Of a stretch of DNA of 64,000 nt, positions 17,815 to 26,679 are shown in pieces (positions within the stretch are counted from its first letter, which is position 1; every line of letters starts with the position of its first letter). Origin of the DNA: Algibacter miyuki (GTDB taxonomy: Bacteria > Bacteroidota > Bacteroidia > Flavobacteriales > Flavobacteriaceae); NCBI RefSeq assembly GCF_042427745.1, contig NZ_JBHMFA010000009.1. One strand, written 5' to 3'. The notes beneath the pieces are model-generated. The model had not been told where the DNA came from, did not search any database, and was given only the letters and a program-made list of their open reading frames with translations. The position numbers were made by a program, and so were the translations under genes.

Positions 17815-18627
17815 TTAAAGCGTTTTAATAAGTGCTTTAAATAGAATGATCATTTCTGGTTCGGCTTTTTCTGCCATGGCGATTATTTCGCTAATATCAA
17901 CTGGTTTCAAGTTTTCTGGATCGCATTCATCGGTTAAAACAGAAACTGCCGCAACGTTTAAATTGAGATGATTGGCAACAATAATTTCAGGAACGGTGCT
18001 CATGCCAACAGCATCTGCTCCAAGGGTTTTTAACATACGGTATTCGGCACGTGTTTCTAACTGTGGCCCAACCACACTCGCATAAACACCCTCGTGAAGT
18101 GTAATGTTGTTTGCTTTAGCAATACTTTTAAATTTTGTGTTTATTTCAGCATTGTAAGGTGCGCTCATATCTGTAAAGCGTTCGCCTAAAAGTTCAACGC
18201 CTTTAAAAGCTAGAGGAGAACCTCCTTGGAGGTTAATATGGTCGTCGATAAGCATAAGCTCACCTTTTTTGAAATCAAGATTTATGGCCCCCGACGCGTT
18301 AGAAACTAATAGGGTAGTAATGCCTAACTTTTCCATAATACGCACAGGATATGTTACGTCCTGCAAGGTGTAACCTTCATATAAATGGAAGCGTCCTTGC
18401 ATTACAATGACCTTTTTACCTTCCAATTCTCCATAAATAAGTTTTCCTTTATGGAATTCAACGGTAGCCGTTGGAAAGTTTGGTATGTGGTTGTAGCTTA
18501 CTTCTTTTAAAATAGTTACTTCGTTTAAAAGTTGCCCTAAACCTGTTCCTAAAATAATTCCTACTTCAGGTTTGTCAAATCCTTTTTCAACTAAATATTC
18601 TACGGTTTCTTCTATAAATTTTATCAT
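17815..18627 (-). CDS. punA: Purine nucleoside phosphorylase (PNP-I, trimeric type)
   Basis: The 270-residue protein fits the guanosine/inosine-type PNP family in length and motifs: IILGTGLGQL (phosphate-binding loop, about 24-33), QGRFHLYEGY (about 77), SNASGAIN (about 109), VVGPQLETRAEYRM (about 186) and GMSTVPEIIVA (about 208). It splits purine nucleosides with phosphate to base and pentose-1-phosphate in the cytoplasm. Its start overlaps the TIGR04282 gene by 4 nt (ATGA), so it belongs to the arsenosugar operon. There it could remove adenine from the 5'-dimethylarsinoyl-5'-deoxyadenosine made by ArsS; trimeric PNPs usually prefer 6-oxopurines, so that substrate would be unusual. Confidence 0.92.
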   Translation of the reverse strand: MIKFIEETVEYLVEKGFDKPEVGIILGTGLGQLLNEVTILKEVSYNHIPNFPTATVEFHKGKLIYGELEGKKVIVMQGRFHLYEGYTLQDVTYPVRIMEKLGITTLLVSNASGAINLDFKKGELMLIDDHINLQGGSPLAFKGVELLGERFTDMSAPYNAEINTKFKSIAKANNITLHEGVYASVVGPQLETRAEYRMLKTLGADAVGMSTVPEIIVANHLNLNVAAVSVLTDECDPENLKPVDISEIIAMAEKAEPEMIILFKALIKTL

Positions 18628-19250
18628 TGTAATTGCTGAATTCGTTGTTGTAAATTGGTGTTGTTTTTGTAAAATGCAGAGGCTTTTAAATCTTCAAAAG
18701 TATCAATGTCATTTAACGGTTCTAACAAGGTGTAAGATACATTGTTTTCGTCTAATTCTTGGAGTGTCGTATCTAATAAATTAGGTTGGCTCCATGGTTT
18801 ATTATCGAAAATGGCAGTGTTCAGTTTTGATAATCCTACGAGGTAATAACCGCCATCTAGTGCAGGGCCAAAAACCACATTGTTAGTTTGTAAAGCTTTT
18901 AGTCCGCTTTCTAAATGAATAGCATCGATATCTGGCAAATCGGAGCCAATAAGTACAATACGCTCGTAACCTTTGTTGAATCCATCGATAAAAGCGTTTT
19001 TCATGCGTTGGCCTAAATCTTCACCATTTTGAGTGGTTTTAAAATAGCTTTCCCAAGTATTACTTTCTACTGTTTCAGAAAAGTAAATATGTTTATCTGT
19101 TTTGGTATTTTGAACGGCTGTTTGAGTCACTTTTACCAATTCGCTATACACATCAAAAGCTCCTTGATTACCAATAGTTTTGGCTAATCGAGTTTTAACT
19201 TTACCTAATGCGATGTTTTTTACAAAAACGATTATTAAATTTTTATTCAT
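18624..19250 (-). CDS. TIGR04282-type arsenosugar biosynthesis transferase (CofC-like), canonical copy
   Basis: The 208-residue product has the nucleotidyltransferase-like core of DUF2064/TIGR04282: FVKNIALGKVKTRLAKTIG at the N-terminus (G-x-V-K-T-R-L phosphate-binding motif), IGSDLPDI (around 106) and GPALDGGYYLVGL (around 132). This group accompanies ArsS in arsenosugar clusters and is related to CofC/MobA-type enzymes. The ATG lies 8 nt inside the 3' end of the interrupted rhodanese frame, so initiation here probably depends on coupling or on internal initiation. A second, divergent copy occurs at 26680-27363. The activated donor it makes or transfers is not known. Confidence 0.85.
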   Translation of the reverse strand: MNKNLIIVFVKNIALGKVKTRLAKTIGNQGAFDVYSELVKVTQTAVQNTKTDKHIYFSETVESNTWESYFKTTQNGEDLGQRMKNAFIDGFNKGYERIVLIGSDLPDIDAIHLESGLKALQTNNVVFGPALDGGYYLVGLSKLNTAIFDNKPWSQPNLLDTTLQELDENNVSYTLLEPLNDIDTFEDLKASAFYKNNTNLQQRIQQLQ

Positions 19251-19737
19251 AAATTTTTATGCCTTTTTTAAGCCATTTACTCCATGCTTTATTGAAGGTG
19301 TGAATGCTATCTGTTTCTTTTTCTTCGGAATTGTAAACCGGAAAATTATTGTTTTTCCATTCAAAAATACCACCATACAAGTTTTCGACATGTGTGTATC
19401 CGGCTTGTTTTAAACTGTCTGCGATAGATTCTGATCGGATACCGAGTGAACAGTACACAACAATTTGGGTGTCTTTATTCGGTATTTTTTTTTAAACACT
19501 ATCAATTTTAAAATGGTTGTAACCAATATGAATAGCTTGTTTTAAGTGGCTTGTTTCGTATTCGTTAAGCTCTCTTGAGTCTAAAATAATAGCGTTTGTT
19601 TTCGGCATGGCTAATTCCTGTACCGAAATATACGGAACGCTATTATCGTTGTATTGCTTCAAAAGTTTATCGATAGATTTTTGAGCAAACAAAGAAGATC
19701 CGTAAAGTAATAAGCATAAAATAAAAGCCTTTTTCAT
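19243..19737 (-). pseudogene. Secreted rhodanese-like protein interrupted by an in-frame TAA
   Basis: A signal peptide (KKAFILCLLLYGSSLFAQ) and the N-terminal half of a rhodanese domain (ILDSRELNEYETSHLKQAIHIGYNHF) end at a TAA at 19494-19492. In the same frame, directly after the stop, the domain continues with KKIPNKDTQIVVYCSLGIRSESIADSL, which contains the active-site loop C-S-L-G-I-R-S, then YGGIFEW and a short C-terminal tail to 19243. The two parts are in phase, so a single base change (for example TAA from TTA, AAA or CAA) would restore a 164-residue protein. The stop is followed by a run of A. It may be a nonsense mutation, a sequencing error or a true readthrough site. The catalytic cysteine lies after the stop, so the upstream product would be inactive. 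Confidence 0.85.
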
Positions 19738-19799
19738 AAGAAATTAGTCTCCTTAAATATCGAAAAATTACAATTTTTAATCAAAAATAGTTTTACTAA

Positions 19800-20633
19800 T
19801 TAAGGGGTCAAATTTACACCAAATCCTTGTAAACCACTTTCTATGTTTGGTAAAATTTCGGTGTTATCCCAAATGCCAGTGATAATAGTTCGGGCGTATT
19901 CTTCGGGAAGCACTCCGTTTAACATCAGTTTATTAGTTAATTTATGGTTGTAATGTAACGTGTGGTGTTCTACGTTTAACGTACCGTTGGTGTCATCTAA
20001 AATAGCATACCAAACACTTGGAGTGCCATCGTTGGCTGGCATGCCGATAACACCTGGATTTATCCATAATTTATCATCTTGTTTATCCTGAAAAGGAAGT
20101 CCGCAATGGCCGCCAATAACAACATCGAATGCATTGTCTAAAAAACTAGGCGCTTTAGATTCCCAAGGTGTTGATTTAAATATGAATTCTGAAATGTTTT
20201 GATAAGAACCATGCACCACCATAACCTGTTTGCCTGCATAATGAAACGTAATATGATCAGGTAATGTTTTTATGAAATCTAACGAATTTTTTGAAAGTTT
20301 ACTCTGGACAAAAGGATACCATTGCTGGGAAAAATCATCGCAACGAGAACCTGCTCTAAAATCACAACCACAGTTTTCGGCACCATCATTTAGTTGTTTT
20401 TCAACATTACCCGCAATACTTTTCGCTTTCCATATTTTAAATAATTGTGCCGTTTCTTCGGGTTGTGCACAATAACCAAATAGATCGCCTGTAGAAATAC
20501 AGTTTTCGGGTAGAATATTTTCTTTTTCGGCCACTTGTTTAAGGGCTTCTAAAGCTTGAAGATTGCTATAAATACCTCCGAAAAGTAATACTTTACCTGT
20601 AATTTGACCTAAATAGTCTGTTTTTTTATCCAT
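19800..20633 (-). CDS. Metallophosphoesterase-fold protein with degenerate metal site
   Basis: The start is ATG 20633 (MDKKTDYLGQI), 24 nt inside the end of the symporter gene. The 277-residue protein follows the calcineurin-like fold: a first motif FGGIYSNLQALEAL, then STGDLFGYC, AGNVEKQL, VVHGSYQNI and GGHCGLPF, ending with WINPGVIGMP. In active family members the first motif is GDxHGN; here both metal ligands are replaced (G-G-I-Y-S-N), and the histidine of GNH and the second histidine of GHxH are also replaced, while GD, GN, VHG and GGH remain. The site would hold at most one metal. It may be a subfamily with altered chemistry or a binding protein. It sits between the SSS symporter and the rhodanese in the arsenosugar cluster. 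Confidence 0.75.
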   Translation of the reverse strand: MDKKTDYLGQITGKVLLFGGIYSNLQALEALKQVAEKENILPENCISTGDLFGYCAQPEETAQLFKIWKAKSIAGNVEKQLNDGAENCGCDFRAGSRCDDFSQQWYPFVQSKLSKNSLDFIKTLPDHITFHYAGKQVMVVHGSYQNISEFIFKSTPWESKAPSFLDNAFDVVIGGHCGLPFQDKQDDKLWINPGVIGMPANDGTPSVWYAILDDTNGTLNVEHHTLHYNHKLTNKLMLNGVLPEEYARTIITGIWDNTEILPNIESGLQGFGVNLTP

Positions 20634-21952
20634 TTTGGAATAATATATAAAATGATACAACTTAAAACGCCCCAGAAATTCACCCAAAGTAAATCGGCAT
20701 ATTTTCCAGAGGTAAAAATAAGCGACTTCGGAAAGGCATCAAAAACTAAAACGATGCCAAAAATGAGTCCGCATATAACACTTAAGTAGAAACTTATCTT
20801 CGGAACTTTCATATTCCAAAAAATAAATACGGGCGTTAAGCCAATAACCATGGTGCCAGAAATGGTTGTGGCCGATAAAATTTCAGCATTTAAAAACACG
20901 GGAAGCGTACCTAAAATAGCTACTATAACCATAGAGATACGACCGAAAGTAACATTTTTTCCTAAGTTCAAATCTACCGATAATAGTTTTGAAAAAGATG
21001 AAAAAGTTGAGTCTAACGTCGATGCCGCCGAGGTAATCATAATAAAGTTTATAATCAATAAAATAAAGACTCCAAAGGCTTTTCCAACTTCAACAGCGGC
21101 TTGGCCTTGCATGTTTTGAGTTTGTGCATAAACACCAATAATACTGAAAAATATAATACAACAAGCACCTAAAACACTAGCAATTAAAAAACTGCGACGG
21201 GTTACTTTTGGCGAACTAATAAAAGCTCTATCGGTAAGTACGGGGTCGTGAAACGGGTAGCTAAACGATTGAATTACCGCTGCGAAAAGTAGATTTAATC
21301 CGAGCTCGAAACTCCAAGTTCCAGAGGTTGCAATGTCTTCGGATGTGAAGTTGTCAATAGAAAAAATATGATATAAAATAATAATGAGTAAAATTGAAAA
21401 GAGTCCCATTTGAACCACATCTGTGAAAATAGAACTGCTTAAACCTCCTTTTAAGGTATAAGCTAAGGTGAGTAACGTAAATAAAATAATAGACCAATAA
21501 TAGGGTGCGCTGCCTTGTGCACCAAAATAACTACCAATAACCATGGTGTTACTCCAAACTTCATTAAAGAGCCTAAATGCAATTAAAATTGAAAAGATGG
21601 CCATAGCACCTTTTCCAAATTTAGAGGTTAAAAAATGATGTACACTTTCAAAACCGCCTTTAACTCGCATTTGGTAAAGAATAATACCTGCAACGGCAAA
21701 AGAAACGTAATAACCAGCATAAGCCACGCCACCAACAATGCCATAGCTAAGTCCGAGGTTAGCGGCATTGGTGATACTTTTAGCAAATATCCATGAAATT
21801 ATTAAACTTCCAGTTAAAACTAAAGTGTTGGGTTTTTTAGAACTTTTGGTAGCTTTGAAAAATTGATCTGTAGTTTTTGAGTAGGGTGATAGAAAAAAGA
21901 GAATTGTACTCGATGCTATAATTAATAGCCATTGCATTGTAATTGTATCCAT
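20609..21952 (-). CDS. Sodium:solute symporter (SSS) family transporter
   Basis: The 447-residue protein has about 12 hydrophobic segments and SSS-type features: a short N-terminal helix, the segment LIISWIFAKSITNAANLGLSYG, then VGGVAYAGYYVSF, an internal FSYPFHDPVLTDRAF, and ITSAASTLDSTFSSFSKLLSVD (around residue 305), which corresponds to the conserved serine-rich sodium site in TM8. It would use the sodium gradient to bring a solute across the inner membrane. It starts 6 nt after the SusD-like gene and overlaps the phosphoesterase gene, so it forms one uptake unit with SusC/SusD. The solute cannot be read from sequence; a nucleoside, a sugar or an organoarsenical would each fit the surrounding genes. 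Confidence 0.88.
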   Translation of the reverse strand: MDTITMQWLLIIASSTILFFLSPYSKTTDQFFKATKSSKKPNTLVLTGSLIISWIFAKSITNAANLGLSYGIVGGVAYAGYYVSFAVAGIILYQMRVKGGFESVHHFLTSKFGKGAMAIFSILIAFRLFNEVWSNTMVIGSYFGAQGSAPYYWSIILFTLLTLAYTLKGGLSSSIFTDVVQMGLFSILLIIILYHIFSIDNFTSEDIATSGTWSFELGLNLLFAAVIQSFSYPFHDPVLTDRAFISSPKVTRRSFLIASVLGACCIIFFSIIGVYAQTQNMQGQAAVEVGKAFGVFILLIINFIMITSAASTLDSTFSSFSKLLSVDLNLGKNVTFGRISMVIVAILGTLPVFLNAEILSATTISGTMVIGLTPVFIFWNMKVPKISFYLSVICGLIFGIVLVFDAFPKSLIFTSGKYADLLWVNFWGVLSCIILYIIPKWIKKQTI

Positions 21953-21958
21953 ATTATA

Positions 21959-23401
21959 TTATTGATGCCACCAAACGGGCGTATTTATACTGTTATTATT
22001 CGTTTTTTCGGCTGCTTTTAAATAGTTTTCGGCATTTAAAGTTCCTTCTTCTGCTGGGTAGGGCAAGCGTACAGGAATTAAATTATCGTTTAAACTTGCT
22101 GAAATTGTTCTTAGTTTAGGGAACCCTGTTCGGTTGTATTCAATCCAACCTTCATAACCATTAATTGTATTGGCAATCCATTTTTGAGTAATTATTTGCT
22201 CTAATGGTGTTTTATCGCTGGCATTAAAAGCGGCTTTTCCGGTTAAGTAATTTGGAGGTAACTCGGTTTTCCAATATTCAAAAGCTAAAGCCACGCCTGT
22301 TTCATAAAGCGTTTGCGCATCAGCAGTTATTAACTTTTTTTCAGCAGCTTCAGCTAAAGCCAATTGCACTTCCCATGCTGTTATAAAGTTCGCATCTAGG
22401 GTTGAGGTGTCTTCTCTAAATGCCGTTCCTGCTAGAGAATAATCAGCCAATGTTACCGATGTTGAACTGGCATCAATACCATTCAATAGTCCATTAAAAT
22501 CGTTGGTTGTACTGTTGGAAAAAGGCTTGAATAACGTGCTTATTCGTGGATCGTTTAAGTCGGTTAAAATATCTTCCATCGTTTCAGAAAGCACAAAATT
22601 ATTAAAATCGCCAACTCTTAACTGGGCAAGTCTAAAACTGTTAGGGTCAGAGTTTGTGAAATTGAAAACGGCATTTTCAGAATTTGTTTTAATATAATCG
22701 CCAGAATTAAATATGGTTTGTAATGCTTCAGAAACGTCTATTTTATCAGAAATTCTTAACAGGTGTTTAATTTTTAAAGCATTGGCAAACTTGATCCAAC
22801 TTTGTAAATTACCGTTGAATAAAATATCACCTTCCAAGACAATCACATCGTTATAATTGTTGATGGCTGCAATGCCTTTGTCAAGGTTGTCTAAAATGCC
22901 ATTCGTATTTAAGTAAATAGCTTCTTGGTCGTCATAGCTTGGTGTTACGGTATTATTTATGCCGTTGAAGGCTTCAAAGTAAGGAACATCTCCAAATAAA
23001 TCGGTGAGGCCAGCCGCCATATATGCTTTTAAAATAAGCGCAGGGCCTTCGTAAACTTTGTAAGCTTCAATGGTTTGCGATTGATTTAAAATAATATCGT
23101 TATCCCGTAAATTGGTGTAGAATATTGGCCATGGGTTACCGCCTAATTGGGGCGATTTCAAAGCGTGTCTATCAAATAAATTGAAATCTAAAGCAGTTCT
23201 GTGTTGTGCTAGTAAATCGCCAGCAACAAAACCTTCGTAACTCATTTCTTCGCCAAAATTGTAAATCACTTGACGAAGTAATAGGCTAGGTTGCACGGCA
23301 ACCGGTGCGTTGGGGTTTGTATTGATGTTTTGAAAATCTTTCGTGCAACTCATCGTTATAGAAAGACTCAAAATAGTTAATAAGTATATTGTTTTTTTCA
23401 T
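21959..23401 (-). CDS. SusD/RagB-like outer-membrane substrate-binding lipoprotein (SusD-like_2 type)
   Basis: The 480-residue product has a lipoprotein signal (LLTILSLSITMSC, cysteine near 19) followed by TKDFQNINTNPNAP, typical of the SusD-like_2 group. The protein is rich in helical repeats: YEGPALILKAYMAAGLTDLFGDVPYFEAF, the ATNGILDNLDKGI-like TPR region, and the C-terminal WIANTINGYEGWIEYNRTGFP that is characteristic of the family. It should sit on the cell surface as a lid on the adjacent SusC barrel. It follows that gene by 29 nt and precedes the sodium symporter by 6 nt. Most SusCD pairs of this group import oligosaccharides or peptides; the placement inside an arsenosugar cluster is unusual. 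Confidence 0.9.
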   Translation of the reverse strand: MKKTIYLLTILSLSITMSCTKDFQNINTNPNAPVAVQPSLLLRQVIYNFGEEMSYEGFVAGDLLAQHRTALDFNLFDRHALKSPQLGGNPWPIFYTNLRDNDIILNQSQTIEAYKVYEGPALILKAYMAAGLTDLFGDVPYFEAFNGINNTVTPSYDDQEAIYLNTNGILDNLDKGIAAINNYNDVIVLEGDILFNGNLQSWIKFANALKIKHLLRISDKIDVSEALQTIFNSGDYIKTNSENAVFNFTNSDPNSFRLAQLRVGDFNNFVLSETMEDILTDLNDPRISTLFKPFSNSTTNDFNGLLNGIDASSTSVTLADYSLAGTAFREDTSTLDANFITAWEVQLALAEAAEKKLITADAQTLYETGVALAFEYWKTELPPNYLTGKAAFNASDKTPLEQIITQKWIANTINGYEGWIEYNRTGFPKLRTISASLNDNLIPVRLPYPAEEGTLNAENYLKAAEKTNNNSINTPVWWHQ

Positions 23402-23430
23402 GTTGTTATAGTTCTAGAAACGTTTCAGAA

Positions 23431-26400
23431 TTAAAAATTGATGCCGGCTTTAAAACCGAAACTTCTTGTGGTTGCATAACTTAAATCTTCTACACCACTT
23501 ACAAATCCGTTCCCTTGTACAGCAACTTGTTCCGGATCGAAGTGTGGGTTTTCGGTAATGGCGAAAATATTATTTCCTGTAAAAGCTAAGTTGATGTCAG
23601 CGCCATTTTTTAAGCCTAAAACACCTTCTTTAATTTTGAAATTATAACCAATAGCAAATTGACGAAGCTTTAAAAATGAAGCATCGTACACGTTATTTTC
23701 TTCGTGATTTCTGTCGTAATATTGACGGTAGTAACTCTCGGCAGTAACGGCAACGGTATTAGGTAAACCTGTAGTTTGGTTTACGCCTTGCGCGATAATA
23801 CCAGCATCTGGTCTATAAGCTGTTTCGGCTAATTGACCGCCAACATTACCTAAAGCGCTAGTTCTAGAAACCACTTCACCGCCTTGTCTCCAGTCGAAAA
23901 GAAAGCTTAAAGTATAATTTTTTAGGCTGAAGTTATTATTCCATCCTAAAGTGAAATCCGGATTATAATTTCCTAATTTTTTTAAAGTGTTATCGGCAAT
24001 ATAGCGCCCGTTATCATCAATGATAAATTCGCCATTTTCATTTTTAGAATATCCGGTTCCGTATAAATCACCGAGGCGTCCGCCTTCTTCAACTTGAAAC
24101 CAAACGGTTTGATTTGCGCTATCGTAAATACGGCTAAAAGCGAGTGTTAACCGTCCATCATTTTGCGGTAAATCTTTAATAGTAGCACGATTTGCTGCAA
24201 AATTGAATGTGGTGTTCCATTTAAAGTTTTCAGTTTTAATAGGTTTAATGCCAAGTACCATTTCAATACCTTTTGAGTTTACTGTACCACCATTAATAAC
24301 CTGTTGGTTGTATCCTGATGAAATGGCAATAGGAAGCGAAATAATTTGATCAGAAGTGTTTGAATTATAATAAGTGATATCAAAATTTAAGCGGTCTTTA
24401 AAGAATCTTAAATCGGCCCCAACCTCAAAACTGGTCGTTTGTTCGGGTTTTAAATTAGCATTCGGAATAAAATCCTGATTGCTAAAAGTTGGTTCTCCAT
24501 TAAATGTGGTTTGAGAAACAAAAGCACCTGATGTTTGGTATGGGCTAGTGTCGTTTCCTACTTGGGCAATGCTCATACGTAATTTTGCAAAAGAGATGGC
24601 TTTGTTGAAATGAACAACATTAGACAACACAAAACTCGCAGAGGCTGATGGGTAAAAAAACGATGCGCCATCTACAGAAAAAGGTGTTGCAAGTGCGCTA
24701 GACCAATCGTTTCTGGCGGTAAGGTCTAAATATAAATAATTTTTATACCCCAGTTTAGTAATACCGTATAGGGAGTTAATACGTTTATTGCTTTCAAACT
24801 GAAACACTTCTATTGGAGATGCCGCATTGTTTAAACTGAAAATACCAGGTTGCGCCAAACTAACCGTTTGCGATTGTTTGGTTGAAGCCGTTTGGTTTAA
24901 TCGGTTTCCTCCAGCAGAAACATCAATAGTCAAGTTTTTTATAGCGGTATTGTAGTTCAGTAAAAAGTCGGTATTTACTTCTCGATAGCTCACGTCGTGT
25001 TCGGCATAACCACCGTTTTGAAAACGATTACTGCTGAAATTTCTCAGTAACTGGCGCGTCTCGCTACTGTAATCCATACCTGTTCTTAAGGATACGCTAA
25101 AATGTTCCGTTAATTTTTGATGTATGGCGATGTTTCCGAAAATACGATCGCGATCAAACCCATTTCTGTTTTCTAATAAAATAAAATTCGGGTTATCAAA
25201 AAAGGTATAGTTGAAGGCGTATTGCTGAACACCTTCCAAACCAGGTTGCCAATAATTTTTCAAACTATTTGTGTTTAAAGACCGTGGCCCCCAAGCCACT
25301 AAAGAATAATTTACGTTTTCGCTACCATAACCGTTTGATGGTCTGTTGTCACTACTCGAATTAACATAACTTATCGAACTGCTTATTTCGGTGCGTTCCG
25401 ATGGACTGAAATTCAATTTCGTAGCCACGGTTTGACGGTTTAAGTTAACCCCAGGAATTATTGATTCGCTTTTTAAGTCGGTAAATGATAACCTGTAATT
25501 CCCAGAGTCAAAACCGTTAGAAATAGAAATGTTATTTGTTGTGGTTACGCCGGTATTATAAAAATCTTTTAAATTGTCAGGATTGGAGTTAAAAGGCGTG
25601 GCCGTAATAGGTAGGTTGTTGTATAAAGCGGTATCTCCACCACGAACAAAAGTACCATTAGGGAGTTGCACAGGACTATCAAATTGCGGAATTAAATTCC
25701 CTACATCCAAACGCGGGCCCCAAGAATAGGTGATGTTATCACTAATACCACCACCAAGGCCGTCTTTATATTCAAACACACCCGATTGGCCTTGGCCATA
25801 TTCATTTTGAAATTCGGGAAGTTTAAATGCCGAGTCTATAGTAATGGAGGAATTAATACTGACGCTAAATCCTTTTTTAGCATCGCCATCCTTGGTCTTT
25901 ATAATAATAACGCCGTTTGCAGCTCGTGTTCCGTAAAGTGCAGCAGCATTAGCGCCTTTTAATACGGTAACCGATTCTATATCGTCCGGATTTACTGCCA
26001 TAGCGCCATTTCCAAAATCTATTTCTTGAAAACCGGCAGCAGCTTCGTTGGTGAAATTAAAAACGGTTTCGTTATTAATAGGAATACCATCAACCACAAA
26101 AAGCGGATTGTTATTTGAAAAAGACGATTCGCCGCGTATGGTGATTTTTGATGAAGAGCCTACGCCTGTAGCGCCTTGTGTAACCGTAACACCGGCCAGC
26201 TTTCCTTGTAGGTTGTCTAAAAAGTTTACCGTTTTTACTTCGGTTAAATTTTTAGATGTAATGGCTTGCACGGCATAACCAAGTGCTTTTGTTTCTCGTT
26301 TTACACCCAAAGCGGTAATTACAACTTCGTTAAGTGCAGCGGCGTCTTCAATTAAGCTGGGGTTTATTGTGGTTTTTTCACCAACAACAATGGTTTGTGT

Positions 26401-26622
26401 TTTGTAACCAAGATAAGAGAATTTTAATGTGCTGGAAGATGATAGTACGTCAATGGAGTAATATCCATTTTCGTCACTAATGGTGCCGGTGTTATTGGTT
26501 GTAATATTGACAAAGGGTAAAGGTTGTTTGGTGGCGTTATCGCTAACTTGACCGGAAATAGTAGTTTGAGCATGACTAATACCAAAGAAGGTACATAGCA
26601 TGCAGAGTAAAATATGCTTCAT
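23431..26622 (-). CDS. SusC/RagA-like TonB-dependent outer-membrane transporter
   Basis: The 1063-residue protein has a signal peptide, a CarboxypepD_reg domain (about residues 19-95, TTISGQVSDNATKQPLPFVNI), a putative TonB box (EVVITALGVKRETKALGY), a plug domain (LDNLQGKLAGVTV, then the family motif FVVDGIPINNE and GANAAALYGTRAANGVIIIKTK), and a 22-strand barrel ending GFKAGINF with a terminal phenylalanine. All parts of a functional receptor are present. It pairs with the SusD-like gene downstream and needs an ExbB-ExbD-TonB complex such as the one at 34357-36318. A gap of 57 nt to the preceding transferase gene may hold a separate promoter, but no TAnnTTTG match was found there. Confidence 0.93.
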   Translation of the reverse strand: MKHILLCMLCTFFGISHAQTTISGQVSDNATKQPLPFVNITTNNTGTISDENGYYSIDVLSSSSTLKFSYLGYKTQTIVVGEKTTINPSLIEDAAALNEVVITALGVKRETKALGYAVQAITSKNLTEVKTVNFLDNLQGKLAGVTVTQGATGVGSSSKITIRGESSFSNNNPLFVVDGIPINNETVFNFTNEAAAGFQEIDFGNGAMAVNPDDIESVTVLKGANAAALYGTRAANGVIIIKTKDGDAKKGFSVSINSSITIDSAFKLPEFQNEYGQGQSGVFEYKDGLGGGISDNITYSWGPRLDVGNLIPQFDSPVQLPNGTFVRGGDTALYNNLPITATPFNSNPDNLKDFYNTGVTTTNNISISNGFDSGNYRLSFTDLKSESIIPGVNLNRQTVATKLNFSPSERTEISSSISYVNSSSDNRPSNGYGSENVNYSLVAWGPRSLNTNSLKNYWQPGLEGVQQYAFNYTFFDNPNFILLENRNGFDRDRIFGNIAIHQKLTEHFSVSLRTGMDYSSETRQLLRNFSSNRFQNGGYAEHDVSYREVNTDFLLNYNTAIKNLTIDVSAGGNRLNQTASTKQSQTVSLAQPGIFSLNNAASPIEVFQFESNKRINSLYGITKLGYKNYLYLDLTARNDWSSALATPFSVDGASFFYPSASASFVLSNVVHFNKAISFAKLRMSIAQVGNDTSPYQTSGAFVSQTTFNGEPTFSNQDFIPNANLKPEQTTSFEVGADLRFFKDRLNFDITYYNSNTSDQIISLPIAISSGYNQQVINGGTVNSKGIEMVLGIKPIKTENFKWNTTFNFAANRATIKDLPQNDGRLTLAFSRIYDSANQTVWFQVEEGGRLGDLYGTGYSKNENGEFIIDDNGRYIADNTLKKLGNYNPDFTLGWNNNFSLKNYTLSFLFDWRQGGEVVSRTSALGNVGGQLAETAYRPDAGIIAQGVNQTTGLPNTVAVTAESYYRQYYDRNHEENNVYDASFLKLRQFAIGYNFKIKEGVLGLKNGADINLAFTGNNIFAITENPHFDPEQVAVQGNGFVSGVEDLSYATTRSFGFKAGINF

Positions 26623-26679
26623 GTATTGGAATAAAAAGTGAATAAACCTTACTTCAGAAAGGTCTAGGGTAGGGAATTT

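Noticed and set aside
19484..19497. A-run next to the rhodanese stop as a programmed slippage site
   Set aside because: The stop codon precedes the run and both parts are already in one frame, so slippage on the run would not restore the protein.
26623..26679. Possible riboswitch or strong promoter before susC
   Set aside because: Only a 5-bp hairpin was found in this 57-nt gap and no TAnnTTTG; not enough to claim.
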